A stretch of 45,918 nucleotides of DNA from Ophioceras dolichostomum (lineage: Eukaryota > Ascomycota > Sordariomycetes > Magnaporthales > Ophioceraceae): positions 1-45,918 of the forward strand of contig PYST01000296.1 of the NCBI GenBank assembly GCA_003049485.1. The letters are read 5' to 3'. How positions within the stretch are numbered: the first letter of the stretch is position 1; each line of letters begins with the position of its first letter. The notes under the pieces are model-generated. The model saw only the letters and a program-made list of their open reading frames with translations. It ran no database searches and was not told where the DNA came from. Made by a program: the position numbers and the translations under genes. Positions 11,156 through 20,465 of this stretch are shown piece by piece.

Positions 11156-12581
11156 CTAGAATCCCCCTGAGTCCTTCATGTTCTGTGCCCTCGTCTCGCC
11201 CTTGACGTATTCGCTCAGCCTGATGTCGTTACTTTCGTTCCCGTGCCCCATCATCGGCGCCAGCCTGCCGGGTGTGTATGGTGGCAGGCCTGGTGGGCCG
11301 GGGTTCGAGCCGTCGGTGATGAGCGCCGCGGCGGCGGCGCTCTCTTCGGGCGTCTCGTAGCTGTATGTTTGTATAGCAGGTTGTGGTGGTTGCCGAGACG
11401 AACTAGAGGAGGATGACGGCCCCGGGCTGTACAGGTGGCCCGGGTGTTGCTGCTGGTGGTGTTGTTGCTGTGTTCGCACAGGTTGCTGGCGCGGCGACAT
11501 GTGGTGTAAGTTCTGAGAAGATGATATACTGCTGCTCACGCCTATTGCATGAGTAGGGAGTTGTTGGACGGATGCACGCGCGCTGAGCGAGCTCGCAATG
11601 GTGGGCGAGGAGACGGGGTGGGTGGTGGTGACGTGATGCTGATGGTAGGGGTGGCCCAGCACTGGGTGAGGCGACTGTGGTTCGCTCCCGGGCGAGGGCG
11701 AGGTCGAGGGCGACTTGAGCTTGTCGTCCACGCGAATGGCGCTTAGGAGGTGGTGGACCTTGCTGTTCTTGGTGTAGCTGGACTGGCATATCCTGAGGAC
11801 CGAGAGAACGATGGTGATGATGTGCATGAAGACCAGGGCGAGGAGGATGACGAAGAAACCCCTCTCCTGCGCACAGTACTTATCAAGCTCGCCCTTTGCG
11901 CCGCCCCATCCGTTGGTGAAACGGATGCTCGTGTAATTTTCCCTCGGCGGTCGGTTTTCGTCCTCGGGGGTGTCTTCATTTGCGTTTGTGTTTGTTAGCC
12001 GACGGAGGTAAGGATGTGTGGAGGCGAGGCGAGGTGAGGTCAACTGACAATTCCATCTGGTCAGTCCCGCGCAATGCTGAGGGACTCCTGCTTGAGCGAG
12101 GATCGTGATGGCGGCAAGGGAGATGCCAATGAAGATGGTGTCGCCAACGATGGTGGCCACCAACCACTGGGTATCCTTGGACCGTTTCCCCGTGTGAACT
12201 ATCGCGAGGGAGGAGGCGACAAATAATAATTGCGCCGTGATCTAGATATTCATCAATTAGATTCCAAGATCATGATCGTGTGCAAACGCATTGAACGCAT
12301 TAACTGCCCGGGGTTCTATTCAGTGTTTCAATGGTTCATGGTTCGGCGCGTGCTGGGCACGGCCCCGCCCACACAGCCAGGCTAAAGGGCAGCATGATGA
12401 ACCTGGAATTTTGTGTTTGTTCGCATACCATTCCTTGAAGAATCTGCATGTTTTGCGAGAGGCCCAGCCTGTTGATAGAAATATATGCCACGAGGTACGC
12501 GTTTACGGCACTGGCGGTCAGGGTCGCCAGAACCTGAATCCATCGCACCAGGCCGAGCCAACTCGAGAGCCCCCATGCCAT
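11156..12581 (-). CDS. MARVEL-like four-TM membrane protein with long Gln/Ser-rich tail
   Basis: An integral membrane protein of 387 residues. Exons are 12429-12581, 12049-12241 and 11156-11973. Four hydrophobic segments are visible: about 14-36 (WIQVLATLTASAVNAYLVAY), 52-67 (TAQLLFVASSLAIV), 79-103 (VATIVGDTIFIGISLAAITI) and 155-178 (FFVILLALVFMHIITIVLSV). The extracytoplasmic loop before helix 4 carries NYTSIRF and ELDKYCAQERGF. The C-terminal half is a disordered tail rich in Ser, Gln, His and Pro. The fold resembles fungal MARVEL-type proteins, but no partner or activity can be read from sequence. Intron 1 (187 bp) is required to join the frames. Intron 2 (75 bp, gtcagt...gaag, branch-like gctaac) is in frame, so the frame is also open without splicing; I prefer splicing because it restores the loop LTRWNYTPED. 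Confidence 0.72.
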
Positions 12582-14960
12582 TTTGACGCGTTTGCCAGAG
12601 ACGAATGGCGGACGTTGTTAGACGGCGAAGGACTCGGTCGGATAATTGCGTTTCGATTTCGGCTTCGAATTTCGGCTTCGCAATCCGGGACGGCGGCCGA
12701 GCCTTCAGCGTGTGTGAAGAGAAGCCGTCTCCCTTCGGCAATGGGTTAAAGAATTACTGACACTTCTGGCGAAGCATTCAGAGAGAAAAAAACATGACAG
12801 GGAGCAAAGGGGCGGATGAGATTAAAAGGCTATGGTAGGCAATTGCTAGCGTGATGGCTAGGTACCTAGGCACTAGGCCAGGAAGCACTAGCAATTGGGG
12901 CACGAAGGAGAGGGGGCCATCCGGGGGCCATAGCTGGGCTGTCTCTCCTCTGGGGAGGGAGCAGGATGGAGCACCACACGGGAGGACGGGATCAACCAGC
13001 TCGATGGGCTGGAGCGGCGGAGGCTGTGCTGAGTCGGTGCATCCATCCATCCACTACCCACTATCCAGCAGCGAGCCAGCAAACCAGTCGCCAGTCAAGA
13101 CTCGAGAGGGGACACAAGCTTGCACAAGTCACGAACTCACGAACCACTCACACCACACCGCCTCTCAGGTATTCTTTGGGACTGCCGAAACTTGGCAACA
13201 TGCATACGACTGTGTACATGCCCTGCATCGAATCTAGAAGTCGACAGCGGGATATGGGACGAAGGCTGAGGAAGTTCTCGTTTCGACTTGGCATCTGCAT
13301 CGAAAGCTTCTTGTTGTGGCTGTTGGCACATTTTCTGTGGTCAAATGGCAAAAGGCCAGGAAATCAAGTTCCCAAGCAGTGGCAAGCACCAAGATCTTTT
13401 AGCACACCAGCGGCGTGGGGCAGCAAGAGCGCCGGAAAGGTAGGAAGACACGAGGACTGGACGGGATAGGGACTGCAATTGGACTAGAGCCTTCCTCCAG
13501 ACAGGAACATGGGAAGGACCAAGATCATAGGTATCCGTACCTGTAGATAACTGGAAGTCAAAACAAGTTCGTTTCCATCTTGCCCGGCGAGAAAAGCAGC
13601 CGAGGGCCGCCCCCAATAAGCTAGGAGCAGCGTTTATAGAATTGAGTTTGTTTCCTGTGCCCCTCCCCTAGGCCAGAGAGTCAGGGCCGCCGCCAGGGCA
13701 CATTTCAACTTGGGTGTGCCACACTTCGATTTTGAAATCCAGCCTTTCCATGGCAATGCCAATGTAGAAAAAAAGTCTGCACATGTGACGAAGAGCAAGA
13801 TGGTTCGTTGCAGGCCACCAATCAAAGCCTGTTCTTCCAGAGCCAAACCAAGGGAGAACGAAGTGGCCAAGAAGCTGCCCAGGATTGCCCAGCAAGCTGA
13901 GCAAGCCTGTTCCTCTCAAGCTCCAAAAACCCCTCTCCCTCTCTCATAATCCACAGTAATGGTTCCACTCACTCGCCAGGGCTGAGCATGTGTGGGGTTT
14001 GGGTGATATCATCTTGCCGAGTCAGTTGGCAGCCCGATTTGGGCAACTCGAGTTTGGACAAAAAGCTCATCCCAAGCTCCCTAGCTTTCCCAAAGCCTTC
14101 CTCTACCTACCCGAAGACAGGTTCGCTGAAAAGCAACAAGGCCCTCCCTGAAAGGGCTTCGGTATCGCATCAATAATTACCTAGGTACACTAGCTGGGTT
14201 AAACTAGGTAGGCACTTCAAGGTTGGAACACGATCTCGAAGAGAACTTGAAGCTGTCTGGGGAGTAACTTGAGACCAAATGTATGTGGCCACCCAAACTA
14301 AAACGCCGAGCACCCGTCCCGGGCCGTTCCTCAATCGCCACTATGCAACTCTTTACCCAGTGAATAGGAGATATACGAGGTATGAGAGACCAGGGCTACA
14401 CGATCTACAACCTCAGTACTATGATCTACTAAGGCGAATAAAGCAGAGCATGGTCTCGAGATTGTCCAATTGTCCGATCGGTGGCCAACGAACACGCCAC
14501 CAGCTGAGAGTTGACGCGTATGCCAGCCAGCCCTACGAGATAGCCCAGTGGAGACCAACGAGTGGCACAGCTGGTTGACAGCATTCACCCTTGATCCATC
14601 CTGGTTGGGTGTCTCTTCCCGCCGGACTCGATACTGCAGCATCACATAGGGGGTAAATAGGGGCATCCAAGCATCAATGACGTGCAGTACCCGTCTCGTC
14701 TACTATAGTATGAGCATTACTACCTTACCTGTCTGAGAAGCAGCTCCTACTTCCATCTTCGTGATACTCGCCAAAGGTAGTGGTAGGTCCTACCTTAGGT
14801 GAGTTCTACAGTGATCTGTCGAGGGAAAAAGATAAGAGAAAAAAGAAAAGAAAAAAAAAAGGGAATTGAATGAAAGAAGAAAGCCTCTTCGATACGTCAG
14901 CCGCAAGACCTCTCAGTCTCTCCCCCCTCCTCCCTTCCCATCTCACCCGCCTCCAGCTCC
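12582..14960. other. Gene-poor intergenic region
   Basis: It contains the promoter of the MARVEL-like gene and the 3' flank of the dioxygenase gene. Many short frames are open but none has protein-family character. CCTAGG/TACCTA motifs occur at 12861-12877 (aggtacctaggcactagg), 14180-14213 and 14723-14800. Nothing else was recognised. Confidence 0.45.
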
Positions 14961-15869
14961 TCATCCAACCAGCGAATACCCAACATCGCCACTCTCCCTC
15001 CCCATCCTCACCAATCGCTCCCTCATGCCCTCGGCCCTCCCCCTCACCCTCTCGCCCCCCAGCAGCGGCGGGTCCGAGAAATCGCACCGATCAACCCAAG
15101 CGCCGACCCCGTGCTGCAGCACGTTCCTCGCCCTCGCCCTGCTCCCCCCGACGTGTCCCACGGACCCATGCAGCGTCATGCGCTCGCGCACCCCGCTCGG
15201 CTCGTAAACCCCGCGATGCAGTATGTTATTGTCGTAAAACACCACGTCCCCGGGAGCAAGCACGACGCGCATCTCGCCATCCAGCCCCGTCTCGAATGGG
15301 CTAGCGGCTCGCTCCCGCACCGTCTTCGCGCGCGCGTGAGAACCGGGGACGACTACTAGGGAATCGTCGTCGTACAGCGCGAGGTTCCACTGCGCGTGCC
15401 ACGCCGGCTGCCGTAACCGCTCCAGCTCCTCGGCGTCCGTGGCCTCGGGAGGGATATCGTCGCGGTGCCAGCGCAGCTCGAACGGCGTGGGAGGAGCGAC
15501 GAGCATGTTGAAGAGCTCCATCACCAGCTCGTCGTCTCTGCAGCTGCCGCTGGTGATAAGCGCCCGCGTTGGAGACAGGATTGAGTCGGAGAAGTATAGG
15601 GCCGCGAACTCGTCGTGGCCCGGCAGGTCCGGGTGCATGAGGTGCTGCACGCCCCAGATCCCCTCTGGACCGGGGACGGACGGCCAGGGCGGGAATTGCT
15701 TCCCGACGGTGCGGATGTGCGGCCAGCCGCCGGATCGGGCGAGGGCCGTGGCTGACGCGGCGGCCGTGCGGAGCTTGGCGAGCTGGGGGTCGGGGAGCAC
15801 GGAGCGGAGGATTGCGAAGCCGTCCTTCTCGAGGCTGGTCCAGAGTGATGATGATGATTGTTCAGACAT
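14961..15869 (-). CDS. Phytanoyl-CoA dioxygenase (PhyH) family Fe(II)/2-oxoglutarate oxygenase
   Basis: A single-exon gene of 302 residues with the double-stranded beta-helix of the PhyH family, which hydroxylates substrates using Fe(II), O2 and 2-oxoglutarate. The metal triad is visible as H135 and D137 in WHRDD and H218 in NNILHRG. R230 in VRERMTLHGS is the likely 2-oxoglutarate carboxylate ligand. Other family phrases are LEKDGFAILRSVLPD at the N-terminus, LALYDDDSLVVVPGSH and LAPGDVVFYDN. Length and motif spacing are normal for fungal members. The substrate is unknown; fungal relatives include secondary-metabolism oxygenases as well as lipid enzymes. It is transcribed away from the phosphotransferase-fold gene at 16384, so the two may share a promoter region. 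Confidence 0.88.
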   Translation of the reverse strand: MSEQSSSSLWTSLEKDGFAILRSVLPDPQLAKLRTAAASATALARSGGWPHIRTVGKQFPPWPSVPGPEGIWGVQHLMHPDLPGHDEFAALYFSDSILSPTRALITSGSCRDDELVMELFNMLVAPPTPFELRWHRDDIPPEATDAEELERLRQPAWHAQWNLALYDDDSLVVVPGSHARAKTVRERAASPFETGLDGEMRVVLAPGDVVFYDNNILHRGVYEPSGVRERMTLHGSVGHVGGSRARARNVLQHGVGAWVDRCDFSDPPLLGGERVRGRAEGMRERLVRMGRESGDVGYSLVG

Positions 15870-16383
15870 TTTGACTTATATAGCGCAGCCCCCCTTTCTC
15901 TCTCACACACACATGTGGCGCCAGCGAATATTTCTTTCAAAGGCCTCGTTCAAGGTTGCCTTTACAAAGTTTTAAGGTTCCTTGAGCTGCGGGGGAGGGA
16001 GTTCAGATATAGCGGAGCCGACATGTAAAGCGGAGTGCTCCCCGAGCATTTTATTGGTCGAAGCTCCGAGCCCATCTTCGGTAAGTGCCCGGGTCGTCTC
16101 TCCCGGTATGTACTACCTTACTTTCCCTCAAGGGAGTCTCTTGGTTGTTGCCTAACGAACACTACTCGACATGAGAGGCCGGAAGTCTATCACCGCTCAC
16201 CGCTTCTTCTCCCACCCACACTGTCTGTGTCTTCATCACTCTTCCGTTTGGTCCCTACTTGTCCCTCTGATCTCTCTGTGCAAGTTGTTGTGTCGGGGTG
16301 CAAAACCACGAGTTCGACCAGGAACTCGCCCCATCACTCAACGAGGTGGTTCAGCATTCCAGAATCGTTTGGTCGTCCACGCA
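15870..16383. promoter_or_regulatory. Shared divergent promoter region
   Basis: A 514-bp spacer between the start of the dioxygenase gene (minus) and the presumed start of the phosphotransferase-fold gene (plus). By position it must hold both promoters. A CT/CA-rich stretch (tctctctcacacacaca) lies just upstream of the dioxygenase start. No specific factor site was identified. Confidence 0.45.
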
Positions 16384-17856
16384 ATGGAAGACACGTCGAC
16401 GGAGCAGATATCTGGTCCGTCCTGCGAGCTTCTGTATGCCGTTATACCTTGACTAAACGGTCTCTCCTGCTCGACTAGCTGACGACGGTGAAACACGACG
16501 CAGTAGCAAACCCAGACACCGATAGCTTCTCGGAGTATAAATGGAGCTACTACGAGTCTTCCAAAGGACGACCAATCCGGGCGAGCGCCGACCATCTCTT
16601 GCCGTCCGTGTCGTGGCCAGCCTTGACAGAGTACGCCGCGAAGGTTCGAAACGGGGTCGGCTGCCGCCTGCTTCCCGACGTCGGGCTCGGCTGGAATCAC
16701 GTGGTCCGCATCCTCGAGTTCGACGACCATGTGCGATGGGTGGCAAGACTGCGTCTGCGGTCAGTCGAGGACTGCACTGCCTTGCACACTGACTTGTCGC
16801 CTTCAGAACAAGAAAGCAGCGAGTACAGCATTATTGCATTGGTCCGCCAGCTTACGGATATCCCGACGCCAGAGATTCACCCGTTCGAGGCTCACGGGAT
16901 CCCGGCTGTTGACGCGCCGTCCATGCTGATGGATTGCCTCGCCGGCAACGTCGGCATGGACCTGGGAATGACCGTGCCGCTTGAGCGTCGGCCGGCATTC
17001 TACCAGGGCACGGCTCGCATCCAGGTAGGTCTGCCTACTCTAGGTCTGACTCGCCCCCGACGAACCCGCAAGGAATCGCAGCAGATCAAACCCTTCCTGA
17101 CCAAGAGATGTGGAGGAACGAACGGTCTGAAAGGTCCAATTATCCCGGGTCACGCAGCCCAAGATTGGGACGGTGATTTCCCAAAATGCCGACGGCACGT
17201 ACCAACAGGGTCCTGTGCCCGGCATCGGGGGCCCCTTCGACACAGCGATCGAGTTCTTCCAGGCCTGGGCGGCAAAGGCCTAGTTTGGCCTCAGCGAAGA
17301 GCGGTTGCGGGCGACGTGCGGGCCGCTCTACTACGACGAGATCCAGGCCTCCGTCTCGTCGTTCCCGGCGTGCGTGGTGGCGCTGGCCGACAAGCTGTCC
17401 GCCGCGCGCGACCGCGGGCCGTTCCCGCTGTGCCACGGCGACTTTGGACACGGCAACATCGTCGTGGACGACGTGTACCGCATCCTCGGCGTCATCGACT
17501 GGGAGATGGCGTGGGCGGCGCCGTGGGAGGTGTTCGCAGACTTCCCGCTGACGCTAGCCGTCGTGCCGCCGCCCATGAACCTGCCGTCCGGTTATGACGA
17601 ACAGGGTATTCCCAAGGAACCTGAAGAGGCGCGGAGGTTCGCCGACTTGAAGGACTACGTGGGAGCCGTGAGACGAGAAGAAGATATCCTCTGCAGCGGT
17701 GACCATTCGCTGTCTGATGCGCATGCTGATGTCAAGCAGCAGCAATTAGTGACGGCTATGAGGCTGTACAGGCGAGGAAAGGCCGGGTTTTACTCCGAGG
17801 TGGCTGCTAGGTTCAATGACATCGGAGTCCAACAAGTCCGACGGACTGCGAACTGA
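16384..17856 (+). pseudogene. Aminoglycoside-phosphotransferase-fold (APH) gene with in-frame TAG
   Basis: The model joins 16384-16414, 16516-17024 and 17134-17856 into 421 codons of a fungal APH/choline-kinase-like protein. Exon 1 supplies an ATG (MEDTSTEQIS) and its donor and acceptor phases fit; without it the frame has no ATG before the conserved region. Family features are the N-lobe VRILEFDDHVRWVARL, LMDCLAGNVGMD, then VQLSRVTQPKIGTVI after intron 2, the catalytic loop LCHGDFGHGNIVV (Brenner motif HxDxxxxN) and IDWEMAWAAPWEVF. The frame is broken by TAG at 17281-17283, between FFQAWAAKA and FGLSEERLRA. Both flanks are conserved-looking and no intron of normal size removes the stop. The downstream part holds the whole catalytic loop, so the truncated product would lack activity. 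A CAG-to-TAG change would explain it. It could instead be a sequencing error. Confidence 0.72.
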
Positions 17857-18396
17857 CGATAGAATGGAACGTCCAAGTGCAAGACAGGTCTCACCGACCC
17901 CGGCCGTGAAAGTCCATGAATTGATTGCATTTGCCGGAGCGGACTATGTAGGGTCTCGCCGTCCGGGTATGATGAAGGGGGCATCCATCCGGGCATCTCC
18001 GGAACGGCAATCCATCACGAGGCCAGTAGCTCGAGACTCCGGAGAATGATGGATGACGGGACGGAGAAAATTATCAAGAACGACCGGATCGCCTCGGAGA
18101 TACGACGGGTAAAGGTCACGTGCAGCCGTGTTTCGCCATTTACCCCACGTCACGGTCTAGCGCGTACCGGATGTCATCCCCTTAAATCACCATCCCCTTT
18201 TGAACTCGGACATTGGACGGAGAACCTCGCAAAGAAAACTTCTATGACCTCCTAAACTTCTTTTTACTCACACAGCAATTTTCTGCCGGAACTAGCATTT
18301 TTTGCGATCCATTGACGCGCCTGCTGCTCTCTATATCAGAATTCAAAGGCTTCTCTGACCTAGCTAGCATCCAGTCATCCCGCAACATCTAGCATC
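17857..18396. other. Intergenic region, APH-fold gene / DUF2461 gene
   Basis: The 3' flank of the phosphotransferase-fold gene and the promoter of the DUF2461 gene. No coding frame or structured element was recognised. Confidence 0.5.
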
Positions 18397-20090
18397 ATGG
18401 CGGTTGCTAAGCGCAAGAGAAAGGCCGCTCCTGCTCCAGCTCCGACTACTCCGGTGAAAGCGATGGCGACCACCCCCGCGCCGGCGGGCCGCAGGAGGTC
18501 CCAGCGCATCGGGTCGTCGGAGAAGAAGAGCAAGTACTTTGAGGACGACACAGAGGAGTCTGAATCCGAGCAGCTTGACTCAAAAGCCGTTGCCCAGTCC
18601 AAGCGTGCCAAGACGTCGTCGTCGTCGCTTGGTCGTGGAGCGACTGGTCGTCGGGGCGCCAAGCTCGACCGTGACGACAGCGACGATTATGAGGAGCCTG
18701 ATGATGACGATGAGGATGATGATGACGATGAGGACGGGGAAGACGAGGACGCGGCGGCGGAGGATGATGAGTATGACGAAGATGAAGATGACGACGAAGC
18801 AGACGGAAAGAGGCGCAAGAGCTCCTCGGGCGGCGGCCGCAGGGGGGACGGCGCCGCACCTCGGAAGAAGCCGTCATCCAGAAGAACCAAAGACGAGGGA
18901 GACGAAGAAGAGGAAGGCTCTGACTCCGACAGTGCCCCACGCAAAAAGTTCATCCCGCACATACAGCTCCGCGAGGTCGGCGCCACGCCCTACGCCGACC
19001 CGACCCTGCACCCCAACACGCTCCTCTTCCTCCGCGACCTCAAGGCCAACAACAAGCGGTCCTGGCTCAAGGCCCACGACAGCGAGTACCGCCGCTCCCT
19101 CAAGGACTGGGACTCCTTCGTGTCCACCCTGACGCAGACGATCATCGCCGCCGACGAGACCGTCCCCGAGCTGCCGCTCAAGGACGTCGTCTTCCGCATC
19201 TACCGCGACATCCGCTTCTCCAAGGACCCGACGCCCTACAAGGCGCACTACTCGGCCGCGTGGTCGCGGACGGGCAGGAAGGGGCCTTATGCCTGCTACT
19301 ACGTGCACTGCGAGCCTAGCGCTGCTGGTGCTAGTAGTAGTTCTGGGTCTACTCAAGCCAAGTCGTTCGTGGGCGGCGGGTTGTGGCACCCCGAGGCGGA
19401 GCAGCTCGCGCGCCTGAGGGCCAGCATCGACGAGCGGCCGCGCAGGTGGTGCGCCGCGCTGATGGACGAGAGGTTCCGGGCTACTTTCCTGCCTAAGGCC
19501 AGGGCGGGCGACGAGAAGGCCATCAAGAAGGCGTTCGCGGCGCATAATTCGGAGGGCGCGCTGAAGACGAAGCCGAAGGTGAGTGAAAAATCTTCTTTTT
19601 TTTGGGTCTATTTCCCGATAGCCATACAGGGTATCTGTCAGTCCCAACAGCAGTAGGATTCTATGCTTAGAGGTGGCTAATGCTGGAGGGAAAAAAATTC
19701 AGGGGTTCAATGGTGACCATAGGGATATCGAGCTCCTGAAGCTGAGGAACTTCACCATCAGCAAGAGGATCCCCGACGACATCTTCACGGCCGAGGACGG
19801 GCAGGAGAGATTAGGCGAGATCATCGAAGCGATGGTACCATTCGTAAGCCCTTTCTCTCCGTTTTGCTCTTCGTCCTTTCAACCCCCTTTCAAAAGCTTC
19901 TTCTTCATTTCTTCGACACCCGTGCTATATATACCTACCTAACCGCGAGGAGCGTCGCCAGATTACCCACCTCAACTCCATTGTTATGCCGGACGGCGAC
20001 GACGACGACGATGATGATGACGACGAGGATGAGGATGAGGGTGGTGAACAGGTTGAGGCGGATGAGGAGGAAGGTGACGACGATGAGTAA
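18397..20090 (+). CDS. DUF2461 (TIGR02453) domain protein with acidic N-terminal region
   Basis: Three exons (18397-19578, 19703-19843, 19962-20090) encode 483 residues. Residues 1-50 are Lys/Ala-rich with a basic patch (KRKRK), which suggests nuclear location. Residues about 50-175 are a strongly acidic disordered region with long Asp/Glu runs. The DUF2461 domain begins near 185 (FIPHIQLREVG), continues through LLFLRDLKANNKRSWLKAHD, PLKDVVFRIYRDIRFSKD (a family hallmark), PYKAHYSAAWSR, YYVHCEP, GGGLWHP and the C-terminal RNFTISKRIPDDIF. The protein ends in a second acidic stretch encoded by exon 3. The family occurs in bacteria and fungi with no established biochemical role. Both introns are phase 0 with good donors (gtgagt, gtaagc). 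Confidence 0.88.
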
Positions 20091-20465
20091 GAGTTAGGAC
20101 TAAGTTATGAAGATATGTACCTGCTTTGTATAACACCGCCCTCGTTGGCTTCTCTGGTCTGTATAAGCGTAGGTATTTCAGTTGGTGTGTGTTTTGGTTG
20201 CGGCGACCGTTTATTGTCTTAGGCTTCCTGCGATGGACAATACGATGTAATAATTTCCAGATATGTACACTTTCTTTTGCCTCCTTCATGGACATCGGAC
20301 GTGGAAGTTGAGGCGACAGGGGGGGGGAATCCAAATAATATGAAAAAGAAACAAGAGATTCCTCGCTGGGTATTCAGTAAGCACCAATCCTACAAACACA
20401 AAATAAATTCGACAAAAGTGGATGGACACTAAGAAGGCAGGTAGGTAGGTATGCATGGGACCCTT
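20091..20465. other. Short intergenic region between convergent genes
   Basis: It must contain the 3' UTRs of both the DUF2461 gene and the GH92 gene. A GGTAGGTAGGT motif lies at 20440-20450. Nothing else was seen. Confidence 0.5.

Noticed and set aside
12966..13469. 167-codon plus-strand frame
   Set aside because: No motif, no hydrophobic or compositional signature, and no splice partners.
16488..17597. A 369-codon frame starting at 16488 as the APH-fold gene
   Set aside because: It begins at GTG, and after 17024 it reads intron and out-of-frame sequence; the spliced model with the ATG at 16384 fits the family better.
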